A stretch of 64,000 nucleotides of DNA, from NCBI GenBank assembly GCA_965232485.1, contig OZ246975.1, positions 2,356,001-2,420,000 on the forward strand, read 5' to 3'. The DNA is from VXPQ01 sp965232485. GTDB taxonomy: Bacteria > Bacteroidota > Rhodothermia > Rhodothermales > VXPQ01. Below are positions 8,128 through 15,225 of this stretch, one piece after another. The number at the start of each line of letters is the position of its first letter. The stretch's first letter is position 1. The position numbers and the translations under genes are program-made. Under the pieces are notes generated by a model. The model was not told the origin of the DNA. It searched no databases and worked only from the letters and a program-made list of their open reading frames with translations.

Positions 8128-8485
8128 TGATCCGGGAAATCTGGCCAGTTCGTTGACGCGCAGGGTTGCTGTGGAGCGCACGACCTATCGGCAGCGGCTT
8201 TCGTCTGTAGCATACGCCATCCGCGTCAGATTGTCAAGGCCCGATGTGGGCGTTCATCGTTGAAGTGACGGACATAGGTGGCGATGCGCTGCCTCTTCTT
8301 TCTCACTGGAGTGAGCAGGGAGATTTTGCCTGCAAGCCCTCTGGAGGCTACCTTCGCCTTGAAGGCGGGGCCTTGGGTTCTGCGGGTGCATTTGGGCATG
8401 AGATGCCCCTTCGGTTGATTCGATAGGAACAAGGTCGCTATCCGACCCTTAAATCTCAAAAACGCTGTTCAACAAACCCGAACCA
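8128..8485 (-). mobile_element. IS3 internal-deletion derivative (MITE-like), copy 1
   Basis: A 358-base element with both ends preserved: TGATCCGGGAAATCTGGCCA at 8128 and CAACAAACCCGAACCA ending at 8485, imperfect inverted repeats like those of the intact IS3. Inside, the start of orfA (MPKCTRRTQGPAFKAKVAS on the minus strand) is joined directly to the end of orfB (ATYVRHFNDERPHRALT), so the catalytic core is deleted. The same junction occurs in the copy at 10436-10740, which argues that this short form itself transposed, mobilised by a full-length relative. Confidence 0.8.
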
Positions 8486-8556
8486 CCTCTGTTCTGTGAA
8501 GGGAACGCGCACGGAAACGCCTGCAAGGCCGTTCTTGAGATTTTTTGCAGAAGGGC

Positions 8557-8585
8557 TTGACATTGTCCGGGCGGCATACTATGAT
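8557..8585 (+). promoter_or_regulatory. Near-consensus sigma-70-type promoter
   Basis: TTGACA at 8557-8562, a 17-base spacer and TATGAT at 8580-8585, then the small membrane-protein frame at 8653. The match to the sigma-70 consensus is 11 of 12. It is an inference from sequence only; the leader would be about 60 bases. Confidence 0.5.
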
Positions 8586-8652
8586 ATGGATACATTCCCG
8601 CCTGCGGCTGTTGCGGCGGCGGGCTTTCCGTACATCAAACCCTCTTTTTTCT

Positions 8653-8844
8653 ATGCCTACCGAATCCGATTCACGTTCTGTTTTTTATCGATGGTTTCAT
8701 TTTTGGATACTCACGTTTCCAGGCGAAGCCTTTGTTCAAAGTTCCGAAGGATTATTGACTAAAAGAGCAACAGTAAGAGATATATTTCATATGATTATTA
8801 GTCTTATAATAGGCGTTTTATTGGGGTGGGGTTTATTGGGATGA
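8653..8844 (+). CDS. Small single-helix membrane protein, hypothetical
   Basis: A 63-residue frame starting at ATG 8653 (MPTESDSRSVFYRWFHFWIL) and ending in a strong membrane helix with small residues (FHMIISLIIGVLLGWGLLG). The same frame is open from 8545, but the upstream part has GC-rich noise-like composition and the ATG at 8653 follows the promoter at 8557-8585. No ribosome site of note. AT-rich like the other cargo genes. It lies between the IS3 derivative at 8128-8485 and the IS1595 relic at 8860. No recognised family; a short toxin or holin-like peptide is possible but not shown. Confidence 0.4.
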   Translation: MPTESDSRSVFYRWFHFWILTFPGEAFVQSSEGLLTKRATVRDIFHMIISLIIGVLLGWGLLG

Positions 8845-8859
8845 AGTTTATAAGGTAAG

Positions 8860-9068
8860 GTTGATAGATTTGGCGATACCTCTTGAGGTTTTCCTTCAGG
8901 CCAAATACGCTATTCGAACCACTTACGGGTGGTGTCTTCGTTGGGAAAGATTTTTCCCAACTGAAGCAGGATTACGCCTTTGCGTTGAGATTGTTAGGGG
9001 GCTTTGTACATGACGTTCTCCGTTTTGCTCTAATTACCTGTAATGTAAGAAAAAACAAAAATGTCAAT
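8860..9068 (-). mobile_element. IS1595 relic (left end and transposase N-terminus)
   Basis: Read on the minus strand, an AT-rich end is followed by ATG and a decayed frame with stops (MYKAP stop QSQRKGVILLQLGKIFPNED, then TTRKWFE stop), which aligns residue for residue with the start of the transposase at 4171 (RKGISLLELMEMFPDEKAARRWFE). It is a second, older copy of that element with only the first about 60 codons left; the zinc-binding cysteines are gone. Confidence 0.7.
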
Positions 9069-9094
9069 CGTTCCTTATAAATCCCGATTTTCTT

Positions 9095-9399
9095 CTGGGT
9101 ATAAGCGGCGATGCGCTCTCTACCTCCGTGCGACCGTCTTGTACGCATACCGACGGATATCCTCTGCTCTGACGCTGTGTCAGAAGTACTTCGCGTACAT
9201 GTTGTCGAGCGGGCAGCGAGGCCTGTCGGCATGTTGTTGTCACATGTGGCGGTCAAGGCTACTTTCGTCTTGAAGGCGGGGCCCTGGATTTCTGCGCGTG
9301 CGTCTGGGCGCGGGATACCCACTGGACTGATCGGATTGGAACAAGGTCGTAAGCCTGCCCCTTAAATCCCGGACAACGCTATCATGCCAAGCCGGACCA
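9095..9399 (-). mobile_element. IS3 relic with a different internal deletion
   Basis: The left end of an IS3 (terminal CCGGACCA ending at 9399) and orfA start codons (ATQ-like IQGPAFKTKVALTA on the minus strand) are joined to a piece of orfB corresponding to the region around the catalytic Glu (plus-strand AGAAGTACTTCGCGTACATG aligns with the intact copy near 5997-6020). The junction differs from that of the 8128 and 10436 copies, so this is an independent deletion. Confidence 0.6.
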
Positions 9400-9541
9400 C
9401 CTCTCTCTCAATGAATAGGCGGGTGCCCGGAAAGCGAACAAAGGCGGAAATGTCTTCGTGCAACAGGTTCTACAGCGTGTGCGCACGGAAACGTTTGCCG
9501 CCGGAATCGCCCTACAGGAAATGCCTGATCGAACGAAAAAT

Positions 9542-9870
9542 ATGCAGATCGCAGCCTCGGAAGGGTTCATATCGATCATGGTGGATCGCATCGTGAGGCG
9601 ATTTCGGCCTCTGCAAGTCGTTTTGTTCGGCTCCCATGCACGGGGGGCACGGCGAACGAATGGAGCGACGTGGATTTGCTGGTCGTGTTGCCGGATGTCT
9701 CCGACAAGCGGGCCGCCGCAGTCGATATCCGTCGGATTCTGAGAGACCTTCCGGTATGCAAAGACATTGTGGTGGCCACGCCCGAGGAAATCGCCCGGCG
9801 CAGCCATCTTGCAGGAACTGTGTTGCGCTCGGCGCTTCGCGAAGGGAAAATCGTCTATGAGCGCGCCTGA
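9542..9870 (+). pseudogene. MNT-type nucleotidyltransferase (MntA-like antitoxin), frameshifted
   Basis: The first frame reads to the nucleotidyltransferase signature (RPLQVVLFGSHARG) and then garbles; after a six-G run at 9641-9646 the expected motif continues in another frame as TANEWSDVDLLVVLPD, with the metal-binding Asp-x-Asp pair, and ends IVYERA at 9870. One added G, or two fewer, restores a complete minimal nucleotidyltransferase. In MntA/HepT systems this enzyme AMPylates the HEPN toxin. The partner frame starts at 9857, overlapping the stop, as in intact pairs. A sequencing or assembly error in the G run is an alternative to real decay. Confidence 0.75.
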
Positions 9871-9979
9871 ATGTGTCAAGGAGGCCTTCAAAGGGTATCC
9901 TGTAAACTATTTGAATTTTCTGGCGCCAGAGTCTCGAGCTGGTCCGGGGGTTGGCAGGACAGCGTTTTCCAAGATTTGA
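9857..9979 (+). pseudogene. HEPN (HepT-like) toxin remnant cut by an IS3 end
   Basis: Begins MSAPECVKEAFKGYPVNYLN, overlapping the nucleotidyltransferase stop by 14 bases as is usual for MNT/HEPN pairs. Only about 28 codons are of HEPN type; from 9940 the frame runs into IS3 terminal sequence (TGGTCCGGGGG) and stops. The catalytic R-x4-6-H motif would have been further downstream and is missing. So this module has both a frameshifted antitoxin and a truncated toxin. Confidence 0.5.
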
Positions 9980-10140
9980 GATGCAGGGTTACGACCTTGT
10001 TTTGCTCCAAGTAACCCGGAGAGAGGCATCCCATGCCCAAACGCACGCGCAGAACCCACAGCTCTGCCTTCAAGGCGAAGGTAGCCTTTGCCTTCATACG
10101 CGGCGACGGCGCGCTGGGGATCTCGCCGCTCGCTTATGCA
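9940..10140 (+). mobile_element. IS3 relic, left end and orfA start (plus-strand orientation)
   Basis: Terminal repeat TGGTCCGGGGGTTGGCAGGA at 9940, then, on the plus strand, an orfA start at 10033 (MPKRTRRTHSSAFKAKVAF) that decays after about 35 codons. It is oriented opposite to the other IS3 copies. It truncates the HEPN remnant on the left and abuts the stop codon of the small minus-strand gene at 10134. Confidence 0.7.
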
Positions 10141-10445
10141 TCTCGCAGGGCAAGTCCATTGCAATGTTTTCCGGTTGTTGGGCAGGTGCATTGTGTCTCA
10201 TAGAACATGCCGGTGTTTACAAGCTGGCCGATTACTTTGGTTACCGCCTGCATTGTGTCCTCGTACCTGGTGTTCTTATGGTTGCGCAGCCAGTAGTCCA
10301 ACGATTCTGGTTTTTTGTGCTGGGCCAGAGTACATTCTTCGGCCCCCAGAACAATGCATTTTAGATTGTTCTTTTGCATGTGTTTTTTAAGTTCGACAGC
10401 GTTGAACTTGGCACCGGGTCCGCCGTACAGAAGTCTGATCCACAT
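10134..10445 (-). CDS. Hypothetical 103-residue protein wedged between IS3 ends
   Basis: Starts at ATG 10445 (MWIRLLYGGPGAKFNAVELK). The sequence has mixed composition and looks protein-like, with a Cys/His-containing tail (FYETQCTCPTTGKHCNGLAL). The CxC...C pattern could bind metal. No family recognised. Both gene ends coincide with IS3 sequence: the start codon lies a few bases inside a putative terminal repeat (TGATCC at 10436-10441 belongs to the derivative at 10436-10740), and the stop codon lies at the edge of the relic at 9940-10140. It therefore looks like a cassette whose original ends were replaced. Confidence 0.5.
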   Translation of the reverse strand: MWIRLLYGGPGAKFNAVELKKHMQKNNLKCIVLGAEECTLAQHKKPESLDYWLRNHKNTRYEDTMQAVTKVIGQLVNTGMFYETQCTCPTTGKHCNGLALRDA

Positions 10446-10740
10446 TGTGTTCGCAGGTTTTACGTGTAAGATTGTGGAGCGCACCACCTATCGGCAGCGG
10501 CTTTTGTCTGTAGCATACGCCATCCGCGTCAGATTGTCAAGGCCCGATGCGGGCGTTCATCGTTGAAGTGGCGGACAATAGGTGGAGATGCGCCTCCTCC
10601 TCTTTCTCACACTGGAGTGAGCAGGGAGATTTTGCCTGCAAGCCCTCTGGAGGCTACCTTCGTCTTGAAGGCGGGGCCCCCTGGGTTCTGCGGATGCGTT
10701 TGGGTATGGGGATTACATCTGTTTTATTAGTATCGGAATA
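10436..10740 (-). mobile_element. IS3 internal-deletion derivative (MITE-like), copy 2
   Basis: Closely matches copy 1 at 8128-8485 over about 250 bases, including the internal junction where orfB 3' sequence (CTTTCTCAC...CTGGAGTGAG on the plus strand) meets orfA 5' sequence (GGAGGCTACCTTCGTCTTGA). The right end is eroded and runs directly into the stop codon of the next minus-strand gene at 10744; the left end is only weakly recognisable. Confidence 0.75.
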
Positions 10741-10743
10741 AGC

Positions 10744-11835
10744 TTACTTCGTCGTCAGCATTTTATATTCGTTCATCATACGGACGATTTCGTCAACTTG
10801 TTTTTGAGCCTCTATGACGATGAGCAACTTGTGTGCAAATTTGAACATACGATTTATATCACTTTCGAATAAAATATTGCGATGTGCCCAATCGTTGCGA
10901 TAATAAGTCAAAGTCTTTTTTATTTCGTAATTTAACTTATTAGGATAATGCTTTGTTATTATTTCCAAGAGCGGCTTTAAGTCCCAATCATCAACATTTC
11001 GTTTTTTATCGCTTAAATATGGAAAATCTTCTTCGTTTTCACTAATAAAATGATAAATTTCTTCGGGTGTCATTATGGATTTCACGTAGGCCGCGATGCC
11101 TTCGCAAAGTAGCATTAATATCTTATCTACTAATGCACGTTCCATAATGTATTTAATGTATTCATCATTTTTTGTAAACAGGCATGCATCATATTTTTGC
11201 AATATTGTCTCTTGTTTTATAGATTGATAGGGAATATTTTTTTCTTTCCAAAAAAACAGATCAAGTTTTTTGATGTTTGTAAAATCATATTCTGAGGGTG
11301 GAAACTTTGCGTTGAATAGGGTGTCCCATGTTTTAAACCAATCTTCTTTAATTTCTTTTTCAGATTTATGTATAAGTAATTCATAAGCATTGACATATTT
11401 TTGTAAAAAAAGAGATGGTTTGGGAATCTCTACGAAAGCAGGTATTTTGAAATAATTTAGAATATTTTTGTCCCAGAGAGGTAGTTCTGGATTAATTGTA
11501 TGAATCAAAGCGGAACATAAAAACAGTGGAGGATATGAGTTTGGAGAAATTTTACGATGCAATATTGTTAGAACATTTTCAAAAAAATCTTTATGATCCA
11601 TTTTTTCTTCAGATATATTTTCTTCAAGATGTTTAAAGAATATTTCTTCATATTTTTTTTCGCGCATAGGTATACGATAATAGATCAAAAAATTCTCTTT
11701 ATATTTATCATTTATAGGAGATTTTATTTCTCTTTGAAGATAGTTATAATATTTTATCTCCTCCCTATCTATAGCATCGAGAACTCTTTTCATGCGTTCC
11801 TTCGAAAATCTTGGATCGTGGTCTGCTGTCTTCAT
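10744..11835 (-). CDS. HEPN-motif protein, putative defence RNase
   Basis: Start chosen at ATG 11835 (MKTADHDPRFSKERMKRVLD); the longer frame to 11889 would be encoded by IS3 relic sequence. About 363 residues, very AT-rich against a GC-rich genome, a strong sign of transfer. The C-terminal 60 residues contain YYRNDWAHRN with R313-N-D-W-A-H318, the R-x4-H pattern of HEPN ribonucleases, within predicted helices (SDINRMFKFAHKLLIVIEAQ). The middle part (SYPPLFLCSALIHTINPELP) is not recognised. HEPN proteins act as RNases in abortive infection and toxin systems; there is no antitoxin beside it, so self-contained control is possible. Family call rests on one motif. Confidence 0.6.
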   Translation of the reverse strand: MKTADHDPRFSKERMKRVLDAIDREEIKYYNYLQREIKSPINDKYKENFLIYYRIPMREKKYEEIFFKHLEENISEEKMDHKDFFENVLTILHRKISPNSYPPLFLCSALIHTINPELPLWDKNILNYFKIPAFVEIPKPSLFLQKYVNAYELLIHKSEKEIKEDWFKTWDTLFNAKFPPSEYDFTNIKKLDLFFWKEKNIPYQSIKQETILQKYDACLFTKNDEYIKYIMERALVDKILMLLCEGIAAYVKSIMTPEEIYHFISENEEDFPYLSDKKRNVDDWDLKPLLEIITKHYPNKLNYEIKKTLTYYRNDWAHRNILFESDINRMFKFAHKLLIVIEAQKQVDEIVRMMNEYKMLTTK

Positions 11836-11845
11836 GACGCTGTAT

Positions 11846-11960
11846 GTTTTAAGTGCAGGGTTGCTGTGAATCACGTCGCCTATCGGCATGCGGCCTTCGT
11901 CTATAGAATACGTCGCCCAGAATCAGTTGTCAGGAAAATTTATCGAATTACCGAAAACTT
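11846..11960 (-). mobile_element. IS3 relic (orfB 3' tail)
   Basis: Plus-strand sequence from about 11848 (GTGCAGGGTTGCTGTGAATC) through the GTCTATAGAATACGTCGCCC segment to TTGTCAGG aligns with the orfB 3' end of the intact element at 5801-5885. The terminal repeat is not recognisable. It lies just upstream of the HEPN-motif gene, the same arrangement as the other relics. Confidence 0.65.
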
Positions 11961-12049
11961 GACAAATCGAATTTAAATTCATTGCTCCCATCGAATTAGG
12001 CAAAGCAGGCAAAAACAAGGTATAATTCGACCTCCGTTATCGGGCAGGG

Positions 12050-12709
12050 TCAGAAGGATTCTGTTGCCGCCAGCGCCGCATCGGGAATCTTCGAAATGTC
12101 GATTTTAATTTTTGAACGACGCGGGCTACCGTCAGCATTGCGAAATCCCTTTTGGAACGACCCGCTGCATTCGTTGAGCATTTCTTCGTTCAGGCAGATC
12201 AGATGAATCTCCGATAGAACAAACGCTGTCTTGCGCCTGCGAGACATAGCGCCTCTGTTGATCCGCTTCACCTCATAATCACTCATGCCGCCCTTCAAGC
12301 TGTCATGCCAAGTCTTGAATGTCCGTTTCTCGTCGTTGTATTCAACCTCTCCGATGGCAAGAACAAGTCCGTAGTAGCCGTAATCATCCAGTGTTTTTTC
12401 TATTGCCTCCGTATCGTTCGCAATAACCATGTGGCTTTGTGTGTTGGCGGCGTGCGCCTTGAAATCCCAAGACATCCGTCCAAACGCATCAAACTCGGTG
12501 CCTCCATATTTCTTGCCCGGCATAACGAGTATACCTTCAAGTTCCCGTTGGCAAAGAAACTCGAAATACCATCCCATCCACTCCATCTGTTTCCATTGGC
12601 GGGAACCGAATTCCTTCATCTCTATGATTGAGGACCTTCCATCCCACACGCTGGGCATACGGCGACAGGCGGCCCGCAGCGCCTGGATTGTTGCATCCGT
12701 CTCTATCAT
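12050..12709 (-). CDS. Putative type II restriction endonuclease
   Basis: A 219-residue protein encoded 3' of a DNA methyltransferase with which it shares an ATGA overlap (12706-12709), the usual arrangement of a type II restriction-modification pair. The likely PD-(D/E)XK site is EFD (residues 72-74) and WDFKAH with Asp82 and Lys84. The N-terminal part (RQWKQMEWMGWYFEFLCQRE) is helical with many aromatic residues, and the C-terminus is basic (GSPRRSKIKIDISKIPD). I cannot assign a recognition sequence. Endonuclease identity is inferred from the neighbour and the motif rather than from a recognised family. Confidence 0.7.
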   Translation of the reverse strand: MIETDATIQALRAACRRMPSVWDGRSSIIEMKEFGSRQWKQMEWMGWYFEFLCQRELEGILVMPGKKYGGTEFDAFGRMSWDFKAHAANTQSHMVIANDTEAIEKTLDDYGYYGLVLAIGEVEYNDEKRTFKTWHDSLKGGMSDYEVKRINRGAMSRRRKTAFVLSEIHLICLNEEMLNECSGSFQKGFRNADGSPRRSKIKIDISKIPDAALAATESF

Positions 12710-13566
12710 GACGCTGCAATGGGTGCAGGAGGACTGAACAGATTATGTTTGACTGGCTGCTCTTCGTGGCTGATCAGGTATTTTCCGGATGCCAGTCTGT
12801 CCCGCGCAAAATCGTAGTAATCCGGTACGATCTCGAATCCGACATAGCGACGGCCCTTCGTCTTGCTTACGACGGCAACCTGGCCGGACCCCAGAAACGG
12901 ATCCATCACAATATCTCCTTCTCGGCTGGAATAGTCGAGAATCTTCTCGATCAACGCGAACGGCAGTTTGGTCGGCGTCTTGACTGCGCCGTTCCAATAC
13001 TCCCGATTGATTTTCCACACGTCTTCCTTGTCCTTGTAGTGCGCAGACCCGCCGCCGGGCGCTTTGGCGTGCTTGTCGAAGCGACAATACGGATCGAAAT
13101 AGCGCTGTTTGTCATCTTTGCAGACGAACAGGCAATGGTAGTGCGACGTTACGTATTTGCGCTTGGTCACCACGCCGAACTGGTATTTCCAGATCAGGTG
13201 ATTGACCGTGGTCAGCTTGCATTCGTCGATGGCGATCAGAATTTCCTTCAGGTGGTTCCATCCAGAGAAGATGTACATGCTGCCCGACGCCTTCAGCAAA
13301 CGCGTCGCTTCCGCAAGCCAGGCAAGCGTGAACGCCTGATAATCGCTTCCCGAAACCTCGCCATACCCCTTGAGGACACGGCTCTCCTTTCGGTTGTAAT
13401 TGTTCCGCGCCGCCTTGAAGTCAATGGCGAACGGCGGGTCAGTTATGACCAGGTCGATGCAAGCATCCGGCATTTCAGCCATCAATTCGACACAATCCCC
13501 CTGCTTGATGGTATCGAACATGCTGTCAGGTCTTGGGGGATCGTGAGATTCGGGGGTTGCTTCCAT
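12706..13566 (-). CDS. Site-specific DNA methyltransferase (amino-methylating, beta-type order)
   Basis: Contains motif IV TDPPFAIDF near residue 42 and motif I DPFLGSGQVAVVSKTKGRRY near residue 220, i.e. the permuted order (IV before I) of beta-class N6-adenine or N4-cytosine methyltransferases. The start at 13566 adds MEATPESHDPPRPDS before an internal Met at 13521 (MFDTIKQGDCVELM), which is where homologues of this class usually begin, so the shorter start is quite possible. It is co-transcribed with the putative endonuclease and protects host DNA at the same site. Catalytic and cofactor motifs are intact. Confidence 0.88.
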   Translation of the reverse strand: MEATPESHDPPRPDSMFDTIKQGDCVELMAEMPDACIDLVITDPPFAIDFKAARNNYNRKESRVLKGYGEVSGSDYQAFTLAWLAEATRLLKASGSMYIFSGWNHLKEILIAIDECKLTTVNHLIWKYQFGVVTKRKYVTSHYHCLFVCKDDKQRYFDPYCRFDKHAKAPGGGSAHYKDKEDVWKINREYWNGAVKTPTKLPFALIEKILDYSSREGDIVMDPFLGSGQVAVVSKTKGRRYVGFEIVPDYYDFARDRLASGKYLISHEEQPVKHNLFSPPAPIAAS

Positions 13567-13831
13567 GCTACGAGGCGGCTACGAGAGAATCAAGAAAAGT
13601 TTTCCACAGTCAATATCCGTTATTGTAACGATGAATTTCCGGCCTTGCCAGGTTTTCCGTATAGTTTTCTGTATTATTATTGGTGAAATTATAGGTAACT
13701 TCATAGTAGTGAAAATTCTTGATCGCCCTGCACAACAAAACGGCATAATCCTTCGGTGATAATTGTTTCGTTATGGCCTTGGGGAGCTTTTGTGAAACAG
13801 ACGGTGCATCATAATGATGATTTTTTTAATG
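13567..13831. other. Intergenic AT-rich gap without a supported gene
   Basis: 265 bases between the methyltransferase start and the next minus-strand gene. An open minus-strand frame across about 13610-13790 gives protein-like sequence (KDYAVLLCRAIKNFHYYEV) but has no ATG or plausible alternative start, so it may be the tail of a lost gene. The methyltransferase promoter should lie here. Confidence 0.4.
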
Positions 13832-14368
13832 CTATAGTGTCCAGAATCGTTCTATTTTCCAAAGACAGGGTTCATCTTTTCTTATATTGTCGATGAGTTC
13901 TTGGTATTGCTTAGAGTCTAATTTTGTCCATGTATAGCTTTTCCAGTCTATATTACTATTACCAAAATTACATTTACTCATATTTTCAAGAATTATACTA
14001 TCTATGGGTGGATGAATTTCACACCAACGTTTCTGGAGATTAGGACAGATTGTATTCATATTTTGAGGCATTAATGTTTTGATAAATACATTTATGAATT
14101 TTGCGGCTCTTCCATGAGACATAGATGTATTTTTTTTATTTTCCCAATGATTACATAATTTATTCCGCCAAATAGCATGTTGAATATCATAATCATCAAT
14201 TTCTAATAACCAATAATCATTTCCGCTGATCTTATCTAAACCAATTTCTTTTAATGCAGGACAAGCATCTTCATTTTTGAATGAAAATCCCCGCATTGCC
14301 GCCCTTGCAGCAGCCCATGCCGCAAATCTGAACCTGTGTTCCGCGTAGGTATAGTTTTGGCTGCTCAT
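13832..14368 (-). CDS. Conserved hypothetical protein (RFRFAAWAA-type family)
   Basis: A 178-residue AT-rich gene. Segments recall a family of uncharacterised bacterial proteins: an opening HRFRFAAWAAARAA, a middle GRAAKFINVFIKTL, then IHPPIDSIILENMSK, a Trp-rich part (WKSYTWTKLDSKQYQELI) and the ending LWKIERFW. I recognise the pattern but know of no assigned function. It follows the restriction-modification genes in the same orientation after a 265-base gap, consistent with cargo in the same island. No signal peptide or membrane helix. Confidence 0.6.
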   Translation of the reverse strand: MSSQNYTYAEHRFRFAAWAAARAAMRGFSFKNEDACPALKEIGLDKISGNDYWLLEIDDYDIQHAIWRNKLCNHWENKKNTSMSHGRAAKFINVFIKTLMPQNMNTICPNLQKRWCEIHPPIDSIILENMSKCNFGNSNIDWKSYTWTKLDSKQYQELIDNIRKDEPCLWKIERFWTL

Positions 14369-14464
14369 TTTCGCGTCCGAGGTAGATTATTGTCAAATAA
14401 CCACTCCCCATATTACTTCCCTTTCTCCCCAAAATCAACCCCCTTCCCCAATTTTCCCCGAGGA

Positions 14465-14640
14465 TCACCATGAAACGTTGTCCTCCGGCTCAATTCGCAA
14501 ATCGCCGGGCGCGAGTCCTTGCAGGTTCCACAGCGGTCCGGGCGCATCCATCTGGGTCAACATCTCGTTCATCTGGGTTATTTCCCGGCTTTTCCGTGCC
14601 CCGCACCGGTCCGCAAGATGCCTCCTGCTCCTGGTTGGAT
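14465..14640 (-). pseudogene. Partial, internally deleted copy of the neighbouring AAA ATPase gene
   Basis: The minus-strand frame at 14465-14857 contains ITQMNEMLTQMDAPGPLWNL and QGLAPGD. These correspond to two separate parts of the ATPase at 15277 (VTQVNEMLTQME and GMDAPGPLWNLQGLAPGD) that have been joined by an exact 49-codon (147-base) in-frame deletion. The two donor sites share a near-identical 10-base sequence (GCGC[A/T]TCCAT at 15456-15465 and 15603-15612), so the deletion probably arose by short-repeat recombination. The fragment abuts an IS3 end at about 14631. Confidence 0.75.
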
Positions 14641-14703
14641 CAGAACCAAGGCCGCAATCCGATGCCTTAAATCCGAAAAACGCTGTCCAGGCAACCCGAA
14701 CCA
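14631..14703 (-). mobile_element. IS3 relic (left end only)
   Basis: The segment ending CCGAACCA at 14703 with the preceding AAATCCGAAAAACGCTGTCC matches the left terminal region of the IS3 family here (intact copy near 6990-7037). It directly borders the ATPase gene fragment. Confidence 0.65.
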
Positions 14704-14866
14704 CATCTATCCTGACCGGCGGAATTACCCCCCGACGCCACAGGCGGTCATAAAAATCGCCGCGTTCATGAAAACTTCGCACTGAAATGCTCGTACTATT
14801 TTCGCACCCTGTATAACAAAACAAGCATCGGGCTTTGCCTCGGCACAGTACGCCCAACCCTGAAAA

Positions 14867-15193
14867 ATGGAACCAGAGACTGCAAACCTGGAAGGAATCT
14901 TGCCGATAGCCCTGACAAGCATAGGTTGGGCTGTTGCCGTTGCATTAGCCGTCTGGAGCAACCGCAAGACGGATAAGCGTGCGTCGGCGGACATGCAGGA
15001 AAAGCGATTCGAGCGGATCGAGGATAAAATGGAAAAGGGCTTTGCCGAGATGCGGGGTAACTTTGCCGAGATGCGGGGCGAGTTTAAGGTGATCCATGGC
15101 ATAGACAAACGGTTATCCGTCGTCGAAGATCGGTCGGGGGTTGCTTTCCCTCGTCCGGAAACGCCCGATCCGGACGAAGCCGTTACGCTGTGA
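14867..15193 (+). CDS. Small membrane-anchored coiled-coil protein
   Basis: A 108-residue protein: an N-terminal membrane helix (ILPIALTSIGWAVAVALAVW), then a charged helical stalk with an imperfect internal repeat (GFAEMRGN FAEMRGEF) that suggests a coiled coil, and a short acidic tail. Similar anchor-plus-stalk proteins are common and of unknown role. It is convergent with the AAA ATPase, with a hairpin between them. The coding assignment rests on the clear helix/heptad pattern; the GC content is like the backbone. Confidence 0.55.
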   Translation: MEPETANLEGILPIALTSIGWAVAVALAVWSNRKTDKRASADMQEKRFERIEDKMEKGFAEMRGNFAEMRGEFKVIHGIDKRLSVVEDRSGVAFPRPETPDPDEAVTL

Positions 15194-15201
15194 GTTCATA
15201 G

Positions 15202-15214
15202 CCCCCCCCCCCCC
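15202..15214. repeat. 13-base C homopolymer
   Basis: An uninterrupted run of 13 C between the end of the 14867 gene and the terminator hairpin. Such a run is prone to slippage and to sequencing error. Confidence 0.9.
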
Positions 15215-15225
15215 ACGGGAAAAAT

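Noticed and set aside
13610..13790. Possible minus-strand coding stretch upstream of the methyltransferase
   Set aside because: The translation looks protein-like (KDYAVLLCRAIKNFHYYEV) but has no start codon and is bounded by a stop after few codons.
14725..15108. Minus-strand frame opposite the 14867 gene
   Set aside because: The opposite strand shows a membrane helix and coiled coil; this frame lacks motifs apart from a short Cys-containing end that could be a gene relic, but the evidence is too thin.
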